From Alphaproteobacteria bacterium (GTDB lineage Bacteria; Pseudomonadota; Alphaproteobacteria; Sphingomonadales; Emcibacteraceae), in NCBI GenBank assembly GCA_002401545.1, contig NVTJ01000003.1, forward strand, positions 21,990-50,878: a stretch of 28,889 nucleotides of DNA, given 5' to 3'. Both the position numbers and the translations under genes were made by a program. Position 1 is the first letter of the stretch; each line of letters begins with the position of its first letter. This document shows positions 1-7,772 of this stretch, one piece after another. Below the pieces are notes generated by a model. That model was given only the letters and a program-made list of their open reading frames with translations, was not told the DNA's origin and ran no database searches.

Positions 1-1
1 T

Positions 2-346
2 GATTCGGCCGCTCAAAAGCTGGAAAAAAGGTTGCGCCGCTATAAAAGACGGCTGACCAATCACCATAAAAACCGTTCCAATGACCAAACTGGCATAGCC
101 GCGCAATATAATATATTTAAAGCGGAAGCAGAGACAACAGAAGAACCTGCCGAGCATCTTCAACCCGCGATCATTGCCGAAATGCAGCTTGATATACCGG
201 AAGTTTCCGTAAGTGATGCCGTTATGAGGCTGGATCTTGGTGAATTACAAACCCTGATGTTCCGCAACAGCGCACATGGCGGATTAAATGTGGTCTATCG
301 CCGTACCGATGGTAATATCGGGTGGATAGATCCAAAAGTGGATTAA
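2..346 (+). CDS. hpf: Ribosome hibernation promoting factor, long form (3' part only)
   Basis: This is the C-terminal part of a ribosome-associated factor that dimerises 70S ribosomes into inactive 100S particles in stationary phase. The reading frame is open from base 2, so the gene starts before the window; the in-frame TTG at 32 is not the true start. The first residues (KLEKRLRRYKRRL) match the end of the S30AE ribosome-binding domain, with its basic helix. A variable linker follows, and then the S30AE C-terminal dimerisation domain, seen as VMRLDLGELQTLMF, FRNSAHGGLNVVYRR and GNIGWIDPK. The presence of this second domain marks the long form. The gene lies 18 bases before ptsN, the usual proteobacterial order downstream of rpoN, which I expect just outside the window. 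Identification is secure; only the N-terminus is unseen. Confidence 0.93.
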   Translation, partial: DSAAQKLEKRLRRYKRRLTNHHKNRSNDQTGIAAQYNIFKAEAETTEEPAEHLQPAIIAEMQLDIPEVSVSDAVMRLDLGELQTLMFRNSAHGGLNVVYRRTDGNIGWIDPKVD

Positions 347-364
347 CAACAAAAAAGCACCCGT

Positions 365-832
365 ATGGAAATCACTGACCTGATAAGTCTGGACTCTATT
401 GTCCCGGATCTTAAGGCGTCCAGCAAAAAACAAACTTTGCAGGAGCTGTCTAATTATGCAGAGAAGATCATCCCGCAAGCTCAGCATGATATTCTTGATG
501 TGCTGCTGGAAAGGGAACGACTGGGAACAACCGGCGTTGGACATGGCGTCGCCATACCCCATGGCAAGTTTCCGGGTCTGGACCGGCCATACGGGCTTTT
601 TGCCCGACTGGACCAGGCGGTTGATTTTGAATCACTGGATGATCAGCCTGTGGATCTTATCTTTTTGCTTCTTGTGCCGGAGACAGCCGGCGCTGACCAC
701 CTGAAGGCACTGGCAAAGGTGTCCCGAACACTGAGGGACAAGACGGTCTGTGAAAAACTGCGGGGGTCCGAGGGCGGTGATGCCATATATGCCATACTGA
801 CATCCGCGTCCCCGTCAAGCCACGCAGCCTGA
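365..832 (+). CDS. ptsN: PTS IIA-like nitrogen regulatory protein PtsN (EIIA-Ntr)
   Basis: Cytoplasmic phosphoacceptor of the nitrogen phosphotransferase system, which takes phosphate from NPr and in other proteobacteria regulates potassium transport, carbon/nitrogen signalling and stress responses. The 155-residue protein has the full PTS_EIIA_2 domain. The phosphorylated histidine is His66 in the motif GVAIPHGK, preceded by the conserved ERE..GTTGVGHG loop, and LIFLLLVPE..A..HL.AL follows in the second half. Length is normal for the family. The ATG at 365 lies 18 bases after the hpf stop; no strong Shine-Dalgarno sequence is visible there, so translation may depend on coupling to hpf. A strong stem-loop follows the gene. 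Confidence 0.95.
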   Translation: MEITDLISLDSIVPDLKASSKKQTLQELSNYAEKIIPQAQHDILDVLLERERLGTTGVGHGVAIPHGKFPGLDRPYGLFARLDQAVDFESLDDQPVDLIFLLLVPETAGADHLKALAKVSRTLRDKTVCEKLRGSEGGDAIYAILTSASPSSHAA

Positions 833-850
833 CCCTAAGCCATTCTATAT

Positions 851-896
851 AGAAAAAGGGCTGGTCCAGTTTACCCGGACCAGCCCCTAAAAACTT
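851..896. terminator. Bidirectional rho-independent terminator between ptsN and the TPR/SPOR gene
   Basis: A perfect 10-bp GC-rich stem, GGGCTGGTCC (858-867) pairing with GGACCAGCCC (877-886), with a 9-base loop. On the minus strand the stem is followed by a T5 run (the A-run at 853-857), good for ending the TPR/SPOR transcript. On the plus strand it is followed by CTAAAAACTTTT, a weaker tail for hpf-ptsN. It sits between two convergent genes, as expected of a shared terminator. Confidence 0.85.
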
Positions 897-907
897 TTCA
901 TTCCTGT

Positions 908-2332
908 TTAAACACCATCATCCGGTTTACTGTCCATCTTGTCAGAGTAAACCTTGCGGCGAAATTCTTCGGCCTTTTCCACATCATCATCGGATACCGT
1001 ACCCTCAGCAACCTCAGGAATTCGAACCCAACAGTCAGTACCCTGCAGCCTGATTTTTTTACAGGCAATCTGTGCCTCTTCCAGACTGGTCAGCGGTCCG
1101 GCATTCAGACGGTAATAAAAACCATGCGGTCCGCCCTGATATTTGGCATCGCCAAGATCTATTTCAGAACGCCGTGGCTCCAGATCACCAATGATGTCAA
1201 AATATTTCTTTTTCAGTTTTTCCCACCCGGGCATCAATTCAGTTTTCTTGCGGTAAGCTGCTATTTGCAACGCCCATCCCTGTGGACCCAGCAACGGCGG
1301 GATATTTTCTTCTTCCGGTTCCGGTTCAATAACAGCAACAGGCTCCGGCGGCACCTCCACCAGCCGGGCAACGGTTATGTTCTTGACCCGGCTGTCATCT
1401 TTATAAACTTCATTGGCCACCTCAGTTATGTCAGTTCTGGGGCTGGTGGACTGACGGATAACCGCGTCAAACCGCTCCCCCGAAGAAAGGCTGGCCAAAA
1501 TCCGGAAATAACCGAGATTTTCATTGGTCAGATCAGGGCCGTTATCAATGGCCAACAGACGTGAAGACATCATTTCATTACCCGCAAGAGCATATGCCAT
1601 GGCCAAATTCTGTCGGTGGATTGCTCCGGCATCCCTATGCTGTGCCGCTTGCTTCAGAATGTCGATAGCCTGATCATAGCGAGATTGCAATGCCAGAGAC
1701 AAACCAAAATTATTCAATAATCCCAGGTTATCCGGATCAATATCAAGGCCATCCCTATAAACTTCCATTGCCGCCCCCAGGTTTCCCTGCAGTTCAAGGG
1801 CAAGGGCAAGACTGCTGATGGATTCCACATCGCGCGGGTTTAAGGAAACCGCATCATTAAGCATCGGAATAGCCATCGTCGGACGATTAAGGGCAATATA
1901 TGTCTTGCCCAGTCCCCTTAGCGCACGTGGATTCTGTTCATTGCGCGACAATGCGGACTGATAGACTTTTTCCGCCTGCTGATACTGGCCAATCGCCCGT
2001 AAACTGTCGCCAAGCCCAACCAAAGGCGCCGAGGCAAAGGGATGGTACTTCATGGCCCGGCGGTAAAGCGGAATCGCGGCATTATGATCCCCCTCGGCCG
2101 CCATTTCATTTGCCAATGCCACAAAGCTGCTTTCCAGAGCACGCCCCGACGTTTCCACCGACTGCGCCGCCTTACCATTGACATTTTCATAACTTGTAGC
2201 CCGGTACTCAGACCCGCTGGAGCAAGCCACAAGAAGTAACGGCATCGCAACTGTGGCCAGTATCCGGCTTACGGTTGACCCATATCCTTCATGGGATATT
2301 TTCAGGGTCATTTTCTTATCATTCTTTGTCAT
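908..2332 (-). CDS. Outer-membrane TPR lipoprotein with C-terminal SPOR domain
   Basis: A 474-residue envelope protein. The N-terminus carries a hydrophobic stretch ending in a lipobox, LLVAC, with the lipidated Cys at 37 and Ser at +2, which suggests outer-membrane sorting. Residues about 68-262 hold five or six tetratricopeptide repeats (for example AAIPLYRRAMKYHP, AEKVYQSALSRNEQNP, AMEVYRDGLDIDPDN). A proline/glutamate-rich linker (328-346) follows, then a SPOR domain at about 352-437 starting WALQIAAYR. It contains a Cys pair (C424, C434) seen in many SPOR domains. SPOR domains bind denuded peptidoglycan at division sites. GGAG lies about 7 bases before the ATG. It is the last gene of a minus-strand operon after parA and the ribbon-helix-helix gene. 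The exact role is unknown; the TPR block suggests a scaffold. Confidence 0.85.
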   Translation of the reverse strand: MTKNDKKMTLKISHEGYGSTVSRILATVAMPLLLVACSSGSEYRATSYENVNGKAAQSVETSGRALESSFVALANEMAAEGDHNAAIPLYRRAMKYHPFASAPLVGLGDSLRAIGQYQQAEKVYQSALSRNEQNPRALRGLGKTYIALNRPTMAIPMLNDAVSLNPRDVESISSLALALELQGNLGAAMEVYRDGLDIDPDNLGLLNNFGLSLALQSRYDQAIDILKQAAQHRDAGAIHRQNLAMAYALAGNEMMSSRLLAIDNGPDLTNENLGYFRILASLSSGERFDAVIRQSTSPRTDITEVANEVYKDDSRVKNITVARLVEVPPEPVAVIEPEPEEENIPPLLGPQGWALQIAAYRKKTELMPGWEKLKKKYFDIIGDLEPRRSEIDLGDAKYQGGPHGFYYRLNAGPLTSLEEAQIACKKIRLQGTDCWVRIPEVAEGTVSDDDVEKAEEFRRKVYSDKMDSKPDDGV

Positions 2333-2374
2333 AATATACTCCGTTCCATAGGGCCGCCACTTTCACGGCTTGCC

Positions 2375-2851
2375 CTATCCATTTTGAGAAGCTATTTTCA
2401 GCAAAGGAACTTTATCGTTGTTTTCGGCAAGATAAATATCCAGAGCCTCACTGAGAATAACCTGACAGCTTTTGCGCGTATGAGCTGAATACAGCCTCAA
2501 CCTGAGATGGTTTTCTTCTTCCATACGCAATGTCATGGCAATACGCTTTTTCACTGCAGGATCTTTAAGCGATTTTTCCGTCTTTGATTTTCTGGTCGAA
2601 ATTTTTCCCTCATGCGTCTTAACCGGGGCCGCCTTCAAAGACCGGTCAGCTTTTTTCAATGCGGTAAATTCTTTTTCACCCGCCATGGTGCCGCTTGATT
2701 GAGAAATCAATTCTTCAGTGGTCCCTGCGGCACTCTCTGGATAAATATTCATCTCATTCTGACCCATTGACGAGATTACCGCCGAACCTTTTCTGGCGAG
2801 CAAAGCCCCTGTCAATCTGGACACCTGTTTTATATCTTTATCATTCTTCAT
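2375..2851 (-). CDS. Ribbon-helix-helix DNA-binding protein, probable ParA partner
   Basis: A 158-residue protein whose first 100 residues are basic, low-complexity and probably disordered (many Lys, Ser, Thr). The C-terminal part, about 103-142, fits a ribbon-helix-helix (CopG/Arc/ParG-like) fold: a beta strand RIAMTLRM, a first helix EEENHLRLRLYSAHT and a second helix SCQVILSEALDIYLAEN. It begins 5 bases after the parA stop, so the pair is almost certainly co-transcribed and translationally coupled. This resembles ParF-ParG style partition cassettes, where the flexible N-terminal tail of the RHH partner stimulates the ATPase and the RHH domain binds the centromere or operator. By that analogy it may repress its own operon. 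I found no array of repeated binding sites nearby. The family call rests on pattern, not on a search. Confidence 0.65.
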   Translation of the reverse strand: MKNDKDIKQVSRLTGALLARKGSAVISSMGQNEMNIYPESAAGTTEELISQSSGTMAGEKEFTALKKADRSLKAAPVKTHEGKISTRKSKTEKSLKDPAVKKRIAMTLRMEEENHLRLRLYSAHTRKSCQVILSEALDIYLAENNDKVPLLKIASQNG

Positions 2852-2856
2852 ATCTT

Positions 2857-3567
2857 TTAAGCCTGTACTTGTCTGCGACCAAAACCACCACGTTGATTTG
2901 AATTTTTCGTCTGAGTTGCCTGATGCTGGAATACGGTTCTTCTGAAATTTTTCTCCAGCCGGTCATTGATATATTCCCACAAATCCTCTATTTCAGCGGC
3001 TGATTTACCATTGGGATTCACTTCCATAACAGTTCTGCCGTCAATCATCGATGAGGCATATTCCGTCCTGTGGTGCAGCGTTATCGGTGCCACTGTACCA
3101 TGTTGCGAGAGGGCAATTGCCGCATCTGAAGTAATCCGTGCCCGCGGCGTAGCCCCATTAATCACAAACATGAACGGTTTATCAGTTCTATCGGCCAGTT
3201 CAACGGTTCCCCCTGCGGCACGAAGGTCATGAGGGCTTGGCCTTGTGGGAATAACAATCAAATCTGATACGGCAATAACACTCTGGATTGCCAGCGTAAT
3301 CGCCGGCGGGGTATCAATAACAGCCAGCTTGAAACCCTGCATCCTAAGCTCGTCCAGGTCCGTCAGCAAACGTGATATATTCGTCTGGGCAAAGGCTGGT
3401 GTCGGGGCTTCGCGTTCATTCCACCATTCGGTCAGACTGCCTTGCGGGTCCGTATCGACCAATACCACCGGTCCGGCGCCAGACAGTTCGGCCTGCACGG
3501 CAATATGGCCGCTAAGCGTCGTCTTGCCCGATCCACCTTTTTGTGAGGTAAATGCTAATACACGCAT
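2857..3567 (-). CDS. ParA-family ATPase
   Basis: A 236-residue ParA/MinD-superfamily ATPase that would use ATP-dependent dimerisation and nucleoid or membrane binding to position DNA or protein cargo. The deviant Walker A motif is KGGSGKTT with signature Lys10 and Lys15, followed by the A' box VLVDTDPQGS and the B box AVIDTPP. The ATG at 3567 is preferred over the upstream in-frame ATG at 3612. It places MRVLAF directly before the Walker A strand as in homologues, and AGGG lies about 10 bases ahead. The protein lacks an N-terminal helix-turn-helix, so it is not a plasmid P1-type ParA. It heads the operon parA - RHH - TPR/SPOR. With no parB in view, it is more likely a dedicated positioning ATPase than the main chromosome ParA. 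Confidence 0.88.
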   Translation of the reverse strand: MRVLAFTSQKGGSGKTTLSGHIAVQAELSGAGPVVLVDTDPQGSLTEWWNEREAPTPAFAQTNISRLLTDLDELRMQGFKLAVIDTPPAITLAIQSVIAVSDLIVIPTRPSPHDLRAAGGTVELADRTDKPFMFVINGATPRARITSDAAIALSQHGTVAPITLHHRTEYASSMIDGRTVMEVNPNGKSAAEIEDLWEYINDRLEKNFRRTVFQHQATQTKNSNQRGGFGRRQVQA

Positions 3568-3579
3568 ATATTTCAACCC

Positions 3580-3770
3580 TGTTCGATTTACAAAATATGC
3601 TCTGGCACCCAACTTTTTCGTCCAAAGACATTATTACAATGATGCAATTATGGTGAACAGTTCTTAAGAAATAGTAAAATAAAAATGCTTTTTTCTTTTC
3701 TAACACTTTGATAATCAATGGATTATTTATAAAATTTTCATTATATTGATCTATGTTCCTAATTCGAACA
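3580..3770. promoter_or_regulatory. Divergent promoter region with an inverted TGTTCGA pair
   Basis: The AT-rich gap between parA and the divergent Sel1/SPOR gene must hold both promoters. TGTTCGA occurs at 3580-3586, close to the parA start, and its reverse complement TCGAACA at 3764-3770, about 45 bases before the Sel1 gene. Such a pair could be an operator for the ribbon-helix-helix protein, but a 7-mer pair in 250 AT-rich bases can arise by chance. I cannot place -10/-35 boxes with confidence. Confidence 0.25.
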
Positions 3771-3814
3771 TTTAACGACGCTTATTTAAACATGATGCCA
3801 AGGGACAGAAAAAG

Positions 3815-4819
3815 ATGAAAAAAGATGCAATGAACAACCGTTTTTTGTCCCTGTTCATAATATGGGGAAGTCTGTTTTTATTCGCAGGCCCCGCCTATGG
3901 AACTGTTGCTGACGGTGTTTATGCCTATGAAAAAGGCAATTATCAACAAGCCCGGGTGGAATGGCTGCCCTATGCCGCCCTCGGCAACACCAATGCCCTG
4001 TATAATTTGGGACAGCTCCACCGGATGGGGCGCGGGGTAGAGACTGATTACTTTAAAGCAAAGGAATATTACCTGCGGGCGGCTGAAAAAGACCATGTTG
4101 GCGCCCAGCGTAATCTGGGAATATTATATTATTTTGGACGCGTAGGTAAAGTTGATTATACCGAGGCACTCAATTGGCTGACAAAAGCGGCTATCAGCGG
4201 TGATGCCAGGTCACAGCTCATGACCGGCACCATGTATTATAACGGTGAAGGGGGAAAGCAGGATAACATTCAGGCCTATGCCTGGATCATGCTTGCGGCA
4301 CAAAGCGGACTGGGAAATGCCGCCACTGCCCTTGAAAAACTGGATGATGCCATGATGCCGGAACATATTGCCCGGGCCAAAGTGCTGGCCCCCGATATGA
4401 TTAACCGACAGTTATCCCCGGACGACGTGGGACTTATGATAAAACAAAGCGACGGCAGCTCTCCGGCTGTGCCAGCATTGAATACCCCTGAGCCAACAAA
4501 GACCCAAACGGTTCTGCATGATACATCAAAAGCTGAAATCGCCCCCGCACCTGCCAACGCGAGGCGGGACAATTTTCGGGTGCAGCTTGGTTCTTTCCGT
4601 GCTGAAGAAATTGCCCGGAAAGCTCTGAGGGACCTGAAAAACAAATTTTCCGACATCATTGAGGATCATCAGGGAATGATTGAATTTGCCGACCTTGGTG
4701 ACAAAGGCATCTTTTACCGCCTGCAATTAAGCCCGTTTGAAAGCCGGTCAGATGCCAGTGATCTTTGTGCGCGTCTCAAGGAGGATGGCCAGAATTGCTA
4801 TGTGGTGAAAGCGCCCTGA
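3815..4819 (+). CDS. Periplasmic Sel1-repeat protein with C-terminal SPOR domain
   Basis: A 334-residue exported protein. It has a Sec signal peptide (MKKDAMNNRFLSLF... with cleavage likely after AYG at 29). Sel1-like repeats follow at about 60-172 (ALYNLGQLHRMGRGVETDYFKA, AQRNLGILYYFGR, SQLMTGTMYYNGEGGKQD), then a low-complexity Pro/Thr linker (215-250). A SPOR domain occupies about 252-333, beginning NFRVQLGSFRAEE and containing a Cys pair (C318, C328) at the same place as in the TPR/SPOR lipoprotein. AGGGA lies about 9 bases before the ATG. It is divergent from the parA operon and shares its domain logic (helical repeat plus SPOR), so both probably act at the same peptidoglycan site. Its 3' end overlaps the convergent pabBC gene by 44 bases. 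Confidence 0.87.
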   Translation: MKKDAMNNRFLSLFIIWGSLFLFAGPAYGTVADGVYAYEKGNYQQARVEWLPYAALGNTNALYNLGQLHRMGRGVETDYFKAKEYYLRAAEKDHVGAQRNLGILYYFGRVGKVDYTEALNWLTKAAISGDARSQLMTGTMYYNGEGGKQDNIQAYAWIMLAAQSGLGNAATALEKLDDAMMPEHIARAKVLAPDMINRQLSPDDVGLMIKQSDGSSPAVPALNTPEPTKTQTVLHDTSKAEIAPAPANARRDNFRVQLGSFRAEEIARKALRDLKNKFSDIIEDHQGMIEFADLGDKGIFYRLQLSPFESRSDASDLCARLKEDGQNCYVVKAP

Positions 4820-6632
4820 ATTTCACTTCCACCAGACCACGGACACTGTTACCCATATATATTTGTTCGCCGTCACACAGATCAACCAGCGTCAAACATC
4901 TTTCTTCAAGACGGATGGCGGGGTCGCTCATCAATGATTGGCGCAATGTGCCGTTCAATACACCACTTGCAATAGGCGGTGTATAAAGGATATCCCCCTG
5001 TTTCAGGAATATATTATTAAAAGTTCCTTCGGTAATTTCACCCTTCTCGTTGGTAAATATCACATCATAACAATCATGCTGCCTTAATTGCTGATCATAA
5101 AATTCCCGGTCTGTTGTCTTGTGAAAAAACATGGGATTTTGACTATCCACCACCTCTTCAGAAAGTATGATTTCTCTGATTTTTGTATCCTGAGAGGTTT
5201 CAAGGGGCGAGGATGTAATCGAAATTTTTCCTGTCCGTGATAATAGCAGACGGATTTTCCATTGGCTTGCGGGATCAAGATAAGCGCCGTGACGGTGCAG
5301 GTCACTCACTATGCTTTGCTCATCATGGCAAAAATCAAAATAGGCGGCTGATGACTTAAGGCGGTCCATATGAAGCCCGAGAAGATAATACCCCTCCTCT
5401 TTTGACCAGCGCAGGCTTTCAATCAGATCAAACTGCCGGAAAGCCCTTGTGGCAAAGCGGGCTTTCAACAGACATTCTTCATATTCCTGCCCCACATCCG
5501 AATCCGCCACAATGGCGCTGCCTATGCCCATCTCGCCCCGGCCCGCCTTATCAAGGATCAGGGTACGAATGGGAACACTGAAACAGCAATCACCCCCCGG
5601 CGCCATATAGCCAATGGCCCCGGTATATATGCCACGCGGCGCCTTCTCCAATTGCGCTATAATTTCCATTGCCCTGATTTTTGGCGCACCGGTTACCGAA
5701 CCACAGGGAAACAGGGTCTTGATCAGGTCGACAATATCCACATCTTCGGCAACCTCCGCTTCAATGGCAGAGGTCATCTGGAACAGCGTACGGTATTTCT
5801 CCACATTATAGAGACTTTTCAGTTTTACCGATGCCGGGGCTGATATTCTGGCAAGATCATTACGCAAGAGGTCAACGATCATAAGGTTTTCAGCCCGGTT
5901 CTTTTCATCATTCTTCATGACGTCCATATTGCGCAGATCTTCGGACAGGGTACGGCCACGGGCCCAGGTCCCTTTCATGGGCCGGGTTATAATTTTACGG
6001 CCTGATTTCCTAAAGAAAAGTTCCGGACTCAGGGACAGAACAGCCCCTTTATCTGACTTTATGAAAGCACCATATTCCACCCTCTGCGCCTTTCTTAAGG
6101 CGGCGAAGTAACTTTCCGGTGACCCGCTGAACTCGAACAGGGACTTTAAGGTGAAATTAACCTGATAGATGTCCCCCGCAGCGAGAAATTGATGAATTCT
6201 GCTCACTGCCGCTTCATAATCAGCCCACGAAATATTCAGTCGTATATTGTCAATCTCATAATCCCCCCTGAAAGATTCTTCGGCCCAATATTCTTCACTG
6301 TCGCGGGAACTTAACGTCAGGCGGTCTTTATAGATGCCAAAGGAAAGAAAGGGCACCCCATAAGACAGAGCCGCTAACGGCACCAGTTTTTTTTCAAGGA
6401 AAAGCCCGGTTTCATAGCTGATCCAGCCTGCAACATAATAACCATCAGCCAGATATTGCCGAATTTTCTCAAATGCAGGTTCTATGTCACAGGGTTTTTC
6501 TGCGGTAATCACCTGAACCGGGGCCCTGAACAGATATGCCGCTGTTCTCTGATCCACCGCCCGGCTGTTATCCAGATAAACCGAAAATTCCCCGCCTGCC
6601 TGTTCCGTCGTCGCCATAAAAGCAATACTCAT
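4776..6632 (-). CDS. pabBC: Aminodeoxychorismate synthase component I fused to aminodeoxychorismate lyase (PabB-PabC)
   Basis: A 618-residue bifunctional enzyme for the 4-aminobenzoate branch of folate synthesis. It converts chorismate and ammonia to aminodeoxychorismate, then cleaves this to pABA and pyruvate. Residues about 130-400 are the chorismate-binding domain: GDIYQVNFT, LSPELFF, PMKGT with Lys220, LRNDLARIS, FPCGSVTGAPK and GIGSAIVADS. The Lys in PMKGT separates PabB from anthranilate synthase, which has Ala. Residues about 400-610 are a class IV aminotransferase fold: HKTTDREFYD with the probable PLP lysine Lys505, then GEITEGTFNNIF. The glutaminase subunit PabA is not in the window. 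The gene starts 9 bases after apbE with no clear Shine-Dalgarno sequence; Met6 is an alternative start. Its end overlaps the convergent Sel1/SPOR gene. Confidence 0.93.
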   Translation of the reverse strand: MSIAFMATTEQAGGEFSVYLDNSRAVDQRTAAYLFRAPVQVITAEKPCDIEPAFEKIRQYLADGYYVAGWISYETGLFLEKKLVPLAALSYGVPFLSFGIYKDRLTLSSRDSEEYWAEESFRGDYEIDNIRLNISWADYEAAVSRIHQFLAAGDIYQVNFTLKSLFEFSGSPESYFAALRKAQRVEYGAFIKSDKGAVLSLSPELFFRKSGRKIITRPMKGTWARGRTLSEDLRNMDVMKNDEKNRAENLMIVDLLRNDLARISAPASVKLKSLYNVEKYRTLFQMTSAIEAEVAEDVDIVDLIKTLFPCGSVTGAPKIRAMEIIAQLEKAPRGIYTGAIGYMAPGGDCCFSVPIRTLILDKAGRGEMGIGSAIVADSDVGQEYEECLLKARFATRAFRQFDLIESLRWSKEEGYYLLGLHMDRLKSSAAYFDFCHDEQSIVSDLHRHGAYLDPASQWKIRLLLSRTGKISITSSPLETSQDTKIREIILSEEVVDSQNPMFFHKTTDREFYDQQLRQHDCYDVIFTNEKGEITEGTFNNIFLKQGDILYTPPIASGVLNGTLRQSLMSDPAIRLEERCLTLVDLCDGEQIYMGNSVRGLVEVKFRALSPHSNSGHPP

Positions 6633-6641
6633 AAATGATGG

Positions 6642-7631
6642 TCAGATCATTATCACAGTCCCGGTCTTGCCGGTCAACCTGACATTGACGGATGGCATGT
6701 CCTGAAGGCATTTTTTTATCTCCGCAACGGGCATGGCGCAAAAAGCCGTGGACAAGGCATCCGCCAATGTGGCTTCAGGGGCTGTAACCGTTACCGATAT
6801 ATATCTGTGGGCAGATTTTCCGGTCCGGGGGTCAAACAAATGGTGAAATTCACCATCCTTGTCAAAAATATCGCCCATGCCGGATGAGGTGGCCACCGCC
6901 CCCTCATTAAGAGCAAGAATATGGGAAAATTCTCCAAAATTCAGGGGGTCCATCAGCCCAATCCGCCAGGGAGACTTGTCCTCCTGCGGCCCCAACGCCC
7001 GATATTCACCAATATCCACCAGTACAGATGTCATGCCCTCAGCTTTCAAATAGTCTGAAACCCGGTCGGTGACATAGCCTTGGGCAATCCCGTTCAGGGT
7101 TGCCGCCATGCCGGGGCGGTCAAATGAAATCCTGTGCCGGGAAATGAATAACTTTTCATGGCCTATCAGCTCCCGAATGGCCTGTAATTCATCATCCCGT
7201 ACCCCTGCCCCCCCATAATCCTGCGATTCATAGAATAACCATAAAGGCTGAACCGTAATGTCAAAGGCCCCCGATGTCATCCGGCTGATGCGGCGGGCAG
7301 TCTGCAACAGGTCAACAAATGCGGCGGGAGGATCATATAACTCGCCCTGCCGGTTTAAGAGAGAAAGATGTGAATCCTGCTGATACAAACTGAACAGCGC
7401 TTCCATGTCCCGGATAATTTTCACCGATTTCTGAATGATCCGCTGCGCCGCATCGCCGTCATGATGATAGAGTTGCAGCGACACCTCTGCCCCAAGGGCA
7501 AAGCCATGCCATTGGTGCAATTGCGCCCGGCTGTCGGGCACCATAGCCATTGCTGCCTGCGGCATCGCACACGCCGCCAGACTTGCGGCCATGAGTTTAA
7601 TTACCCTTCTTCTCAGGTTTGAATTTCTCAT
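6642..7631 (-). CDS. apbE: FAD:protein FMN transferase ApbE
   Basis: A 329-residue exported flavin transferase that uses Mg2+ and FAD to attach FMN covalently to a Thr of an extracytoplasmic target. The N-terminus has a positive stretch (LRRRVIK) and a short hydrophobic core. It contains a lipobox-like SLAAC with Cys21 and also an AMA signal-peptidase site near 29, so lipoprotein versus soluble periplasmic form is open. Core motifs are ATLNGIAQGYVTD (about 178-189), VDIGE (205-209), AVATSSG (246-251), HHLFDPRTG (263-271) and the metal-binding region TLADALSTA (288-296). Its likely substrate is encoded divergently at 9033-9587. A GAGTGGA Shine-Dalgarno-like sequence precedes the ATG. The divergent region carries a Fur-like site, so iron control is plausible. 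Confidence 0.94.
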   Translation of the reverse strand: MRNSNLRRRVIKLMAASLAACAMPQAAMAMVPDSRAQLHQWHGFALGAEVSLQLYHHDGDAAQRIIQKSVKIIRDMEALFSLYQQDSHLSLLNRQGELYDPPAAFVDLLQTARRISRMTSGAFDITVQPLWLFYESQDYGGAGVRDDELQAIRELIGHEKLFISRHRISFDRPGMAATLNGIAQGYVTDRVSDYLKAEGMTSVLVDIGEYRALGPQEDKSPWRIGLMDPLNFGEFSHILALNEGAVATSSGMGDIFDKDGEFHHLFDPRTGKSAHRYISVTVTAPEATLADALSTAFCAMPVAEIKKCLQDMPSVNVRLTGKTGTVIMI

Positions 7632-7688
7632 AAATCCACTCGAATATGCTCATTCATAAATTCAGTCTCATTATTATGTTTTTGCTAT

Positions 7689-7703
7689 TGATAATGCAAA
7701 TCA
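7689..7703. promoter_or_regulatory. Candidate Fur-type operator between apbE and the porin gene
   Basis: TGATAATGCAAATCA is close to the 7-1-7 Fur core TGATAAT-N-ATTATCA: the first half-site is identical and the second matches at four of seven positions. It lies about 60 bases upstream of apbE and about 70 bases upstream of the porin gene, well placed to control both divergent transcripts. A second inverted repeat, TAATA-N5-TATTA, lies between this site and the porin start. The call is inference from sequence similarity; some alphaproteobacteria use Irr or RirA instead of Fur. Confidence 0.4.
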
Positions 7704-7772
7704 AATCTGATAGATACTGTTTGTTAATATTAATAATGAGTATTAATAGCAAGTAATTGATGAGGAAGTAAA

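Noticed and set aside
3565..3612. Upstream ATG of parA adding 15 residues
   Set aside because: The extra residues precede the beta strand that normally begins the protein, and the internal ATG at 3567 has a better-spaced AGGG.
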